Source of the DNA: Trichomonas tenax
Taxonomy: Eukaryota > Parabasalia > Trichomonadida > Trichomonadidae
Direction: 5' to 3'
Assembly: GCA_023091735.1 (NCBI GenBank)
Contig: JALKBU010001016.1
Coordinates: 1-18,347 of the forward strand
DNA length: 18,347 nucleotides
Shown here: positions 1-8,357 of the stretch, in pieces
Position numbering within the stretch: position 1 is the stretch's first letter
Layout: each line of letters begins with the position of its first letter
The notes under the pieces: model-generated
The model's input: only the letters and a program-made list of their open reading frames with translations
Database searches by the model: none
Told to the model about the DNA's origin: nothing
Position numbers and translations under genes: made by a program

Positions 1-1
1 A

Positions 2-181
2 TCGACATTAAAGGAAGAAATATTAAAGGAGCTTAGCTCCAAGACCGAAGGTCATGAACTCAAAGCAACAACGAAAACAAGAAAGACTAAAAAGACTGAA
101 AAAGATGATGAAGGATTTACATCCCTAATACAGGCTAAACACATAAAACAACAAATGTTTGAACCCTCTAAACACAGTTAA
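2..181 (+). CDS. C-terminal end of an unidentified lysine-rich protein (5' end outside the window)
   Basis: The frame that begins at base 2 stays open for 59 codons and ends at TAA 179-181. The other two forward frames are less convincing here; the one starting at base 1 stops at codon 12. The encoded tail is very polar: an acidic and lysine-rich stretch (LKEEILKEL), a basic patch rich in K, T and R (KTRKTKKTEKDDE), then a short mixed end with FTSLIQAKHIKQQMFEP. It has no membrane segment and no recognisable domain. The composition suits the tail of a cytoplasmic or nuclear protein. The protein cannot be named from this piece. An overlapping frame (159-500) is open but runs into noncoding-looking DNA and is ignored. 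Confidence 0.5.
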   Translation, partial: STLKEEILKELSSKTEGHELKATTKTRKTKKTEKDDEGFTSLIQAKHIKQQMFEPSKHS

Positions 182-524
182 ACCAACTTTCAAATCAAAA
201 TTTTTGGAAACTGAAGCCCCACAAAAACAAAAAACACTGCTAAGCATGTGCACGGCGGCCAACTTTAGTTGGCCAGAGTGCACTCTGTGTGTGTGTTTAT
301 TCAATATCTTAATTTCTGCCATAATATTTTACCTCCCTGTTCACTACTCCACTACCGCAGAACAAAGAAGAATCAGTTTTATTTATTTTTGCTCAACATT
401 TTTGTTTCAGGATTTCTCCGCGCCCCCGTCTTTGGCACATCCCCACCTTTTTTCAATTTGTAACAAATTATTTATTGTTGTCCATTTTTCAAACTTTTGA
501 TATGGTCCATTGAACCCACTATTG
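182..524. other. Intergenic spacer, with no gene seen
   Basis: No convincing reading frame is present. The stretch between the first gene's stop and the left end of the transposon holds two abutting perfect palindromes (257-274 and 275-286) followed by a short GT run, and then T-rich DNA. A GT-poor, C-rich patch lies near 418-445. The last seven bases (518-524, ACTATTG) are the left copy of the transposon target duplication. Confidence 0.5.
257..286. repeat. Two abutting perfect palindromes
   Basis: GGCCAACTTTAGTTGGCC (257-274) has 8-bp arms around TT. It is directly followed by AGAGTGCACTCT (275-286), a gap-free 12-bp palindrome. A GT run follows (GTGTGTGTGT). Together they could form a cruciform in DNA or two stacked hairpins in RNA. 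They lie about 75 bases after the stop codon of the upstream gene. Their role is unknown. Confidence 0.6.
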
Positions 525-539
525 AAAAGGGGGAACTTT
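525..539 (+). repeat. Left terminal inverted repeat of the 3.27-kb transposon
   Basis: AAAAGGGGGAACTTT lies directly inside the ACTATTG duplication. It pairs with 3779-3795 on the other strand. Weak similarity continues inward (a shared CATTTT a few bases further in). Confidence 0.65.
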
Positions 540-1011
540 GCATTTTACTACCAATCGCCTTTGTTCTCACACAGTAGGGCCCACGCCCAATGAGGAACAA
601 ATAATATACGAACGGCAATCATTTGGGTGAGTCAATCATCCTGATCGAATTTGTATTTCGAGCACAAAATGCAAATATCCAACATTTACCAGTATCGTGT
701 GATATAGAATTGTGAGTATAGTATTGTTGCTTTTCAAATGTATGAGTTGTTCAATTTTTCGATGAAATCAAAACAATATCTCGGTCAAGAGAGACTTAAA
801 TAGTTTCACGAGTTGTGTCATTTAAAACATGTACCTGATTGATGCCTAACCGAATGCATTTTATTATAAAATGTTGTCGTTTTTCATCAGAATACAAATA
901 TATTTATTCCAAGTAGTAAAAAATGATGGTTATTATTATAATCATCATGCCTATTAGGAGTACCGAATATTAAATGTATGGAGAAATAATAATTGTTTAG
1001 ATTAGATAAAA

Positions 1012-2866
1012 TCATTCAACTTTCTGAATCAGTCGAGGGAAAATGTGGTTTCCTCTGAGTTGCTTCTTGAGTGGTTTTGGAATGGCTATACGTGCAGCCA
1101 CTGCAGCGAGGTTTTCGACATACTCAAGAAAGATGTTGTCGAATTCCCAACTAGATTGCAATGTCCAGGCTGCTTGTGCAAGGATAGAGTTGACAAATAG
1201 TTATGGATCGATGTTGCTTGGTAAAAGAACAGTTGTTATGTATTTATTTTCGTCAAATGTGACACCTCCTTGATAGTCGTGCTTCTTCTTAATAGAGATG
1301 CCGAGCTCTTCCATTTTGTTCATTGCAATATTGTGTTTGGCAAGGAATGAAACAACTCGTTCGCATGTATCATCTCCATTGCAGTTTGTGCGATTCTGTC
1401 CATTAACATGCTCGAGCGTCATGGTCTGTAAATGCGAGAAGTTCAGACATGCGTTGTTTTTCAGCCCCATGTAATTGCACAATAAAGCATTTGTTGCTTC
1501 GATCATTGCTTCTCTGCTGCTGATAAAGAAGAACTTGGACTGAACTCCTCTATCATTTGTTCTTATTCCAGCTGTTCGATCAATGTCATTGCATGCCTGG
1601 AGGAATTTGTATTCGAAAGTAAAAGCAATTCGTAGAAGCAACAAACGAGACTCTCGATCAAGACACTCATTACGGACTGCTTCAAGCCAAAACGCAATAG
1701 AAATGAAGAAGACAGCTTCGCGATGCATTCTGTTTTGTAAGAGCACTTTGACAATAAGAACAGAGAAGATACAAAGCGGATATGAATCTTGCATTGCCTC
1801 CATAGAGTTGTTATGATCTAAAGCAAATTTTAGTTCTGGCATGATGGCAATTAATCGATCTGGATTAATCGCAATTGGTTCAGTAGGAGCCACAACAATT
1901 TTGCCAAAAATGAAGGCTGATCTTCTGTTCTTCGCAAAGTGAAGGAGATCTGTGATAAAAATTGTGTTCCATCCATCAGGAAGTTCTCGACGACCTGAAC
2001 AAAAGCATCGAAGTTAAATGTTGCTGCTTGATTCCAAAATGCGTTAAAAGCATCCTCCTCTGCGTCGTAGCCATAGTCTCCATCATGTGCAATGTATGAG
2101 AGTGGAAACAGAGTCTTGAAATGCGCAATTCGCCGGAAAATTTCATCATGGTTTGCATGAGAAATGAGACCAGATTCATCCTCAAATAAGTGAATAACGA
2201 CATTTCTGTGCTCATTCTGAAGTGACATGACAAGGAAGATGTAAAAATAGCTCTTCCTGAAAGAGTCTGTTGCCCTTTCCCAAAGGAGATGAAGGCTGAT
2301 TGCGTCGACTGCAATTGTGACTCTTGTTCCAGGCGTTATTCCTGAAAGTCTGGCAACATGTTCAGATTGCTCCATGGATGTCAAACAGTCTTTGTATTCC
2401 TGAACCATTTGATGGAAATGGTAATCAATTGTATCTATTAAAGGAAATCCGGCAATTTGATGTAAGCAAATGATACAAGGCTCTGAGTTAACAGATACAA
2501 TGAAAGCCAAATCAAGCAGTGAACCTTCATATCTATGACCATTTGGTGTGCGGAAGTAATTTTTGATGAGATTCAAGATAAATATAGCAAGTATGTCATC
2601 TTCTGGGCATGAGCATAGTATTGCAAGTTCTGAAACAATGACTTTGTCTTTTTGCTGACGGTGATACTCTTCTAAAGCTTGAATGCTTCTCTGGCTTTTT
2701 CTTTCTTGAGCTTAGCAACATTAGCTAGGATCAGATCGCATGGATGCTCAGATGTGTGGTGCATTCTAGGAGTGATGACTTCGAGATGAGCATTTGAATC
2801 AATTGCTAGTTCAGCAATCTGTATCACTGCCCTGAAGCTTGTCGTAGTCACGACAGCTCTGTACAT
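1012..2866 (-). pseudogene. Decayed DDE-type transposase-like gene
   Basis: Three overlapping minus-strand frames join into one protein of roughly 615 residues. The N-terminal part starts at ATG 2864-2866 and stays open to about 2690. A frame change leads to the middle part (about 2715 to 1960). A second frame change near 1955-1985 leads to the C-terminal part, which meets an in-frame TAA at 1201-1203 but stays open beyond it to TGA at 1012-1014. Landmarks: an Asp in IAVDAIS (near 2305), Asp in IAHDGDYGYD (near 2080), ITDLLHFAKNRRS (near 1930), LEAVRNE (near 1680), and Glu in TLEHVNGQNR (1411-1413). The order Asp, Asp, Glu suggests an RNase H-like DDE core; this is inference. The general pattern matches, from memory, a repetitive trichomonad protein family. 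At least two frameshifts and one stop make it non-functional. Confidence 0.7.
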
Positions 2867-2873
2867 TATAGAA

Positions 2874-2884
2874 TAATGAAGTGA
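2874..2884 (-). promoter_or_regulatory. Trichomonad-type initiator (Inr) of the transposase-like gene
   Basis: On the minus strand this reads TCACTTCATTA, close to the Trichomonas initiator consensus TCA(+1)Y(T/A). The +1 A would be at 2882, giving a 16-base leader before ATG 2866. Leaders this short are typical of trichomonads. The site supports 2866 as the original start of the transposon gene. Confidence 0.6.
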
Positions 2885-3778
2885 TGAGCATGTATTGAAA
2901 TAATTGAATGAAAAAGCTACTTAAGTTTTGATGTGCAAACACATCAGTTTTTTCTCAGGAAGAAAAATTCATAACTACATGCATGCATAGATCAAATTCT
3001 TCTATATAACTATACCCTAATTTTTGGGTTTTAAAAATCTGATCGTTGAATTTAAGAATCTTTGCTTAATAATATCACTATTTATATATATCTTCGCTTT
3101 CATCAATATATGTCGTGTAAAATTAGTGGTTTATCGTTAAAATGGGCTGATTTTATTAAAATATTAGTTAAGAATAGACTTTAATGGTGGTTACTCGTAT
3201 AGGAACTGCATAAAAATCGCGTGCAATTCATCCTTAGAGAAATTCTTGCCCGATTCATTATCTCTTTTAATTTATCAAATTCGGTTATATGGTTTAATCA
3301 CCTAATAACAATAGCACAGTACAGCACGTTATCATGCACATTCAACAACATAATATTTTTAGCCATGAATCTCATCTGTTTGCAAATTCCAATTTGTATT
3401 TGAAAATTGGCTCACCCTATTGACTCGAAGAGTACTTTTGTGAATATAAAAGATATATGTTCTTTATATGCTGTGACTTACAGTCAAAATTGTAGTATTT
3501 TGACAAAGATCGAAAATATTGAGATTATTTCATACCTCGAAAACGCCTCAAAAGTAGCGAAATCTAATAATTGTGCTATAGAACCCGGGAATATGAAATA
3601 ATCGTTAAAGCCCATATTAATTCGATAATATCGGTTCAATAGATTTTGTTTTCGTCGATGATATCTATTGTAAACTGGCGGCATGCCTTGTGCTTAGTCC
3701 AATGGAAGCAGCAGATTTGCTGCAACTTGTCATAGGAAAAAGTTTTCTGAAGAGAAGAAACTCCGAAAAAATGGGAAA

Positions 3779-3795
3779 AAAGTTCCCCTCCTTTT
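3779..3795 (-). repeat. Right terminal inverted repeat of the 3.27-kb transposon
   Basis: AAAGTTCCCCTCCTTTT is the inverted counterpart of 525-539, two bases longer within the G/C run. It is followed at once by ACTATTG (3796-3802), the right copy of the target duplication. Confidence 0.65.
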
Positions 3796-3802
3796 ACTAT
3801 TG

Positions 3803-5152
3803 TATTTCATATATTCAAATTTATTTTGTAATACATAATTGACTCAAAATTTGTCAGAATTACATTTTTTACTTGAAACACGTACAGCATGGACTGTTCA
3901 TCATAAAACAGTCCACTGCCATATATTGTTGAGTCTATCCATCAGTAAAACACTCCTCTATACCTACCTTTTTCGAATGTCGACACGATTTCTCGGCAAG
4001 CGAAACATTTGATGCAACAAAATATATAGTTCACGCAACGCTATCCGATTGTATTTATGATGTCGCAGCATGATTCAAGGTTTCTCAAGGTAGAAGCTTG
4101 ATTGGACATCGAAATATCTACAAATTATCGCCGTATACAGACATAGTCATCTAAATGAGGATGGCAAATCAGAAAAAGACGATAAAGAACCCGAATCTAT
4201 TCCAAAACTGAATATTATTTTGTTCTTTTTAACTACTTCGTTATTATACGCTTTATTGTTAATACAACTAAGAGAAAAATGTGGTTGAGCTTAGATTTTT
4301 TCATAAACTTTTTTCAAACAGGACATAATATCTTCTATTACAGATAAGATTAAGGAGTTTCACAAAATTTATATGGGTAAAACATCTAACATGTATTGTT
4401 AGTTGAATCTGTTGATTTAAAAACACGTGAAATCATTCTTGAAGGGCAAAAAAAAATGAAATTTTCGATTTTTCACTAAAAACAAATAAAAAATTAATAA
4501 AAATGCCTGAAACATCAACTCAAAACCCCTCTGATAGAATTCTGCGTCTTCATGTCAGTAGATGCTATATGGGCCCATAAGCTTATGGTATCAATATCAT
4601 TGAAAAATTCGCAATTTTTTTATTTGTAGTACCTTTGTGAGAGCACTTCTTTTCTATTTGATATAGACAAAATCCAACAATTTATTATGGATGTTTAATT
4701 ATGTAATATAGTGTACTTATTTTATGATTTATTGAAGAAATATTCGATCTAATCTATTAATGAAAGCGTTTGCAAGTAATATGAAGGATATTCCTTCAAT
4801 ATGTAGAATTACCGGATCCAATAGCTAAGAATAAAACTTGATTTCGAGAGTCGGACACTCTGTCAAATGTTCATTACTAATTTTAATGTTCTGTAACCAA
4901 GCAATATGTAGAAATTAATCAGTAGCCTTTGTTTGACAATATAATGTGGTGCTACGGATTATCAACAATTTGTGTTGTTAAATTGATGAAAATTTAAAGC
5001 AAATGTCGAAATTCTACTTGCCAATTAATATATTTCAACTGCCTTCAGGTTCAAAACCAGGGAAATCTGTAGAAGGTAGTTCAAAATCGATCTGATGCTA
5101 TTATAGATGATTGAATGTTTTCAGGAAAATAAAAAGTGCCAAATTTATTAAT
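3803..5152. other. Long intergenic stretch with one possible gene relic
   Basis: The 1.35 kb between the transposon and the ankyrin gene is AT-rich, with frequent stops in all frames. The only stretch that looks protein-like is 4094-4288 on the plus strand (annotated separately). No RNA gene, long repeat or clear initiator was found. No good TCAYT(A/T) element lies just before the ankyrin start at 5153. Confidence 0.5.
4094..4288 (+). pseudogene. Possible relic of a membrane protein C-terminus
   Basis: A frame with no ATG stays open for 64 codons between TAG 4091-4093 and TGA 4286-4288. It reads as a polar, charged stretch (NEDGKSEKDDKEPESIP), then a hydrophobic run of about 20 residues (LNIILFFLTTSLLYALLLIQ), then a short charged tail (LREKCG). 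That order resembles the end of a single-pass or multi-pass membrane protein. There is no start codon and no upstream partner in frame, so it is at best a remnant. It may equally be chance in AT-rich DNA. Confidence 0.2.
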
Positions 5153-6848
5153 ATGAGTTCTCTAAACCGATCGAATTCTTCTTTCAGTCATTCTTCTCAA
5201 TGCCTCAATGAGTCAATGAAAATGAATAAGAAAGATATTCTAAACAGGTTTAGCGAAGCTGCCAAAACCGGAAATATTGATGAAGTTGGCAGATTAATTG
5301 GTTTTGGTGTTAATGTTGATAGCAGATTTGAAGACAATTCAACTGCGCTTCATTTTGCTGTATACAATAATCAAATCGAAGTTGTTCGATACTTAATTGA
5401 AATGAATGCCTCGGTAAACGAAAAAAACGAGCGTGGTCTTACTCCGCTACATATTGCAGCAAGCGAGGGTAATGATTTAGCTGTTTGTGTACTAATTGAG
5501 TCAAGTGCCAATCCAAATTCTAAAGATACTCAAGTATGTATTGTCTGGCCAGCTACTGCAGCTGGCTATTAAATCATTATTAACACACAGAACATTTATT
5601 AAATAGTCAACGTACACCTTTACATTTTGCAGCAAGGAAAAATCAAGTCTCAGCGTGTACATTTCTTTCTGAAAATGGAGCAGATATTGATTCTATTGAT
5701 ATAAATGGATATTCGCCATTGCATGCGGCAGCGGAAGTTGGTGCATATGAAGTAATGGTGGTTCTTATCGACCATGGAGCAAAGGTTAATATGCAGTACA
5801 AGCAGGGAATTCTTTTTTCACTTTCTGGAGTCCAATACACATTGCAACACGTTTTGCCAAATCTGATTGTATCGAGTTACTTTATAATAATGATGCTGAT
5901 GTTTCTATTAGGAATAGTAATGGCATTACGCCGCTTCACCTTGCTGCGCAATTTGAAAAACCAGACATACTTCAACAGCTCATTTCATATGGTGCCGACT
6001 TAAATTCAGCAGATAACGATGGAGATGTCCCCCTGTTTCGATCCATCCAGTCCAAACAGCAAGAAAATGTGAAGCTTTTAATCGATAGCGGTGTTGATGT
6101 TAATTCGGTCAACAAGGAACAACAAAACGCTCTCATTATAGCTGCCAAAGCTTGCAACTTCAATGCAATAAGTCTACTTTTGGGAAACGGTGCCGAGCCA
6201 AACTTCGCTGATCTACAAAAAAATACTGCTTTACATTATGCAACACAGAAAAAGGACTCGCAAAGTGTTTGCATACTTCTAGACTCTGGAGCAAATCCAT
6301 TGTCTAAGAACATAAAAGGAAGATCTGCATTTTCCTTAGCATCTGCCGAAACATTACCACTATTTAAATCAGCCATTGCTGGAATTCAAAAGCGAAACCG
6401 CCTTAAATCAATTGCTGCTTCTAGGCGTGCAACATCTGTTGTAGACGATGAAAATAAGAATAATTCATCGAACGATTCTCTACCTCCTTCCCCTTTAACA
6501 TCTCCAAAGGCAATAAAAACGGAAAATAGTCAGACAAATGAATGGCAAATTGCTGAGATTGACGAAGAAGAAGATAAGCAACAAATTTGCCCAGATGACA
6601 AAAATGAAACGAGTTCAAAACGCGAAAATACAATAAATCAAACTTCAGAAATTGATTCAAAAGATGTCAATAGACAAGCGCGATCTGAATTTGTCGAGTT
6701 GAAGAAACAAGTTTTCTCGGAATTGGAGGAACTTCGTAATCAATTTGATAATCAAATTGATTGCATTTCTAGAATGGTTATGAAGCTTAGGCATGAGCTC
6801 CTCGAACGTCGAAACAGAGAAAATAATCTTTTATCGAATACTCAATAA
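5153..6848 (+). pseudogene. Ankyrin-repeat protein with C-terminal coiled coil; reading frame broken twice
   Basis: About 11 ankyrin repeats can be read in three frame segments. The first (ATG 5153 to about 5533) has a Ser/Asn-rich leader and three repeats (TALHFAVYNN, TPLHIAASEG). The second (about 5593-5808) has RTPLHFAARK and SPLHAAAEVG. The third (5826-6848) has six more, from SPIHIATRF through TPLHLAAQFE, ALIIAAKACN and TALHYATQKK. It then has a polar Ser/Asn/Glu linker and a coiled coil (ELKKQVFSELEELRNQFDNQ) before TAA 6846-6848. Ankyrin repeats are protein-binding solenoids; no enzymatic domain is present. Break 1 coincides with an intron-like segment (5534-5590), but clean splicing still leaves the frame off by one. 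Break 2 is a 17-base insertion at 5809-5825. The first ATG in frame is 5153. The gene is either recently inactivated or carries assembly errors. Confidence 0.75.
5534..5590 (+). other. Candidate spliceosomal intron of trichomonad type, 57 nt
   Basis: The segment starts with GTATGT and ends with ATTAACACACAG. Known Trichomonas introns carry 5' GTAYGT and a fused branch-point/3' signal ACTAACACACAG, so this is one base from consensus. It interrupts the ankyrin frame just after an Asp-Thr-Gln codon run at a repeat boundary. Inside it, GCCAGCT (5548-5554) and AGCTGGC (5560-5566) form a perfect 7-bp stem with a 5-base loop between donor and branch point. Its length is a multiple of three, so splicing yields an in-frame TAA after three exon-2 codons. 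One further indel in exon 2 would be needed to reach the frame of the next repeat. Confidence 0.6.
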
Positions 6849-7053
6849 ATAGTTTTATATGAAGTAATTTTAACTGCAAAATGTATATTGGAAACTAATA
6901 CTATTTTTGTATATCAAATAATATTGCTATGGTTTTTAATTATAGAATTGCTAAATTAAAGATTGCAATGTGAAAGCAGAATTACCAGCGAAATCAAGCT
7001 ACTAAATATTGTTGTGTGCTTCGTTTATTTAAAAAAACTTTGTCTAATTATTT

Positions 7054-7062
7054 GTATCTTTC
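7054..7062. repeat. Left copy of the 9-bp target-site duplication
   Basis: GTATCTTTC is identical to 8349-8357, with both copies adjoining the outer ends of the inverted arms. Confidence 0.7.
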
Positions 7063-7454
7063 GGCAACATTTTTCCTTCTGCGGTGTAGTCCCGCGACCT
7101 TCATAACTTTTTATCTGATCAATATTTTTTCGATTTGAAAGTACTTTCATGTACTTATTGATAGTTGTCTATCCAGTGGTGTAAGTGGCACAGTCTATAT
7201 ATCTATCAAATCATTGATTGCATTTCAAACCGTCCAAAAATATACGATTTCCAGCATAAATGTATGCGCTACTATGCAGCATATGATATTTTTATGTGTA
7301 TTATTGATTCAAATGCCTCTTATACTCTTAAAATTAAAAACGCAACTAATTCATTAATTGATTTGAGGGCGATTATACACATGAAAGTTATTGAATTTGA
7401 TGAAATTTGGATTTGCAGCTGTAATAATGTAAAATTTTAGAATCTTAGATTTGG
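7063..7454 (+). repeat. Left inverted arm of the fold-back element
   Basis: It matches 7957-8348 in reverse complement over 392 bases with about five mismatches. It contains an open frame of about 90 codons (7165-7440) that begins at TTG and has no recognisable content. The frame is identical in both arms only because the arms are nearly identical, and it is not offered as a gene. Confidence 0.85.
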
Positions 7455-7757
7455 TTTTATTATTTATGAGATTTTTCAATTGGAAAGGAAAAGCAGATCA
7501 AAATTTTGCTTTTGTTAGATATACAATTGCTAGCCTTGAATTATAGTTGAGATCGTGGTGATAAAAATATTATATCAAGGTAATATTTCATTAAAAAGAC
7601 GTCAAAATTAATATTTTATAATATCTTTTAAAAATGAATAAAATTATTGACTTTGATCTTTATTCCAGAATATAATTCAGTAGAAATACAAGAAGAAAGA
7701 AGAAATATTAAATTTTTTTAGTTGTCATCATATTGATAACCTCAGGCTGTAATAATC

Positions 7758-7915
7758 TATTTTTTCGATTTGAAAGTACTTTCATGAACTTATTGATAGT
7801 TGTCTATCCAGTGGTATAAGTGGCACAGTCTATATATCTATCAAATCATTGATTGCATTTCAAACCGTCCAAAAATATACGATTTCCAGCATAAATGTAT
7901 GCACTACTATGCAGC
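7758..7915 (+). repeat. Third, truncated copy of the arm nested in the element's centre
   Basis: 158 bases match 7123-7280 in direct orientation, from TATTTTTTCG to CTATGCAGC, with three differences that I can see (7152 equivalent, a GGTATAAG change and a GCACTAC change). It shares a base with the right arm at one site and with the left arm at another. It ends at a short hairpin, GCGCTGAG (7914-7921) / CTCAGCGC (7934-7941). Confidence 0.8.
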
Positions 7916-7941
7916 GCTGAGGAAAGATGGTGTCTCAGCGC
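7914..7941. repeat. Short GC-rich hairpin at the edge of the nested copy
   Basis: GCGCTGAG and CTCAGCGC form a perfect 8-bp stem with a 12-base loop, in otherwise very AT-rich DNA. It sits exactly where similarity of the third arm copy ends, so it may mark the rearrangement junction. Confidence 0.6.
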
Positions 7942-7956
7942 ATAATTTTTTCATTG

Positions 7957-8348
7957 CCAAATCTAAAATTCTAAAATTTTACATTATTACAGCTGCAAAT
8001 CCAAATTTCATCAAATTCAATAACTTTCATGTGTATAATCGCCCTCAAATCAATTAATGAATTAGTTGCGTTTTTAATTTTAAGAGTATAAGAGGCATTT
8101 GAATCAATAATACACATAAAAATATCATATGCTGCATAGTAGCGCATACATTTATGCTGGAAATCGTATATTTTTGGACGGTTTGAAATGCAATCAATGA
8201 TTTGATAGATATATAGACTGTGCCACTTACACCACTGGATAGACAACTATTAATAAGTTCATGAAAGTACTTTCAAATCGAAAAAATATTGATCAGATAA
8301 AAAGTTATGAAGGTCGCGGGACTACACCGCAGAAGGAAAAATTTTCCC
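7957..8348 (-). repeat. Right inverted arm of the fold-back element
   Basis: Reverse-complement copy of 7063-7454. The inner boundary is at the shared CCAAATCT/AGATTTGG, and the outer boundary is next to the GTATCTTTC duplication. Confidence 0.85.
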
Positions 8349-8357
8349 GTATCTTTC
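8349..8357. repeat. Right copy of the 9-bp target-site duplication
   Basis: GTATCTTTC is in the same orientation as 7054-7062. Both copies touch the ends of the fold-back element. Confidence 0.7.

Larger units (their letters stand above)
525..3795 (-). mobile_element. DNA transposon with short terminal inverted repeats and a 7-bp target duplication
   Basis: The left end reads AAAAGGGGGAACTTT (525-539). The right end reads AAAGTTCCCCTCCTTTT (3779-3795), whose reverse complement is AAAAGGAGGGGAACTTT, the same sequence apart from a two-base difference in the G run. Directly outside both ends stands the same 7-mer, ACTATTG, at 518-524 and at 3796-3802, as expected for a target-site duplication. 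The 3.27-kb interior carries one decayed gene on the minus strand (1012-2866) with homology-like features of a DDE transposase. The rest (540-1011 and 2885-3778) looks noncoding. Small overlapping open frames at 3221-3684 on both strands have no recognisable content. The superfamily is not identified. The element cannot be autonomous, because its only gene is broken. Confidence 0.75.
7063..8348. mobile_element. Fold-back, MULE-like non-autonomous element with ~392-bp inverted arms
   Basis: The arms 7063-7454 and 7957-8348 are inverted copies of each other. I count five differences: two in the outermost six bases, then 7152, 7160 and 7444. The ends read GGCAACATTTTTCC and, on the other strand, GGGAAAATTTTTCC. 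The 9-mer GTATCTTTC stands directly outside both ends, at 7054-7062 and 8349-8357. Long arms, a terminal GG and a 9-bp duplication are the hallmarks of Mutator-like elements, a superfamily known in Trichomonas. No transposase is encoded. The 502-bp centre is AT-rich and holds a third, partial copy of the arm (7758-7915). The high arm identity suggests recent insertion or arm homogenisation. Confidence 0.8.

Noticed and set aside
159..500. Plus-strand 113-codon frame after the first gene
   Set aside because: It overlaps the end of the more protein-like frame, runs through the palindromes and T-rich DNA, and has no domain.
3221..3684. Small frames on both strands inside the 3.27-kb transposon
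   Set aside because: They overlap on opposite strands, have no recognisable motifs and show the composition of AT-rich noncoding DNA.
7165..7440. A 91-codon frame, duplicated exactly in both arms of the fold-back element
   Set aside because: It begins at TTG, not ATG, has no domain, and is preserved only because the arms are near-identical copies. The truncated third copy breaks it. It is not supported as a gene.
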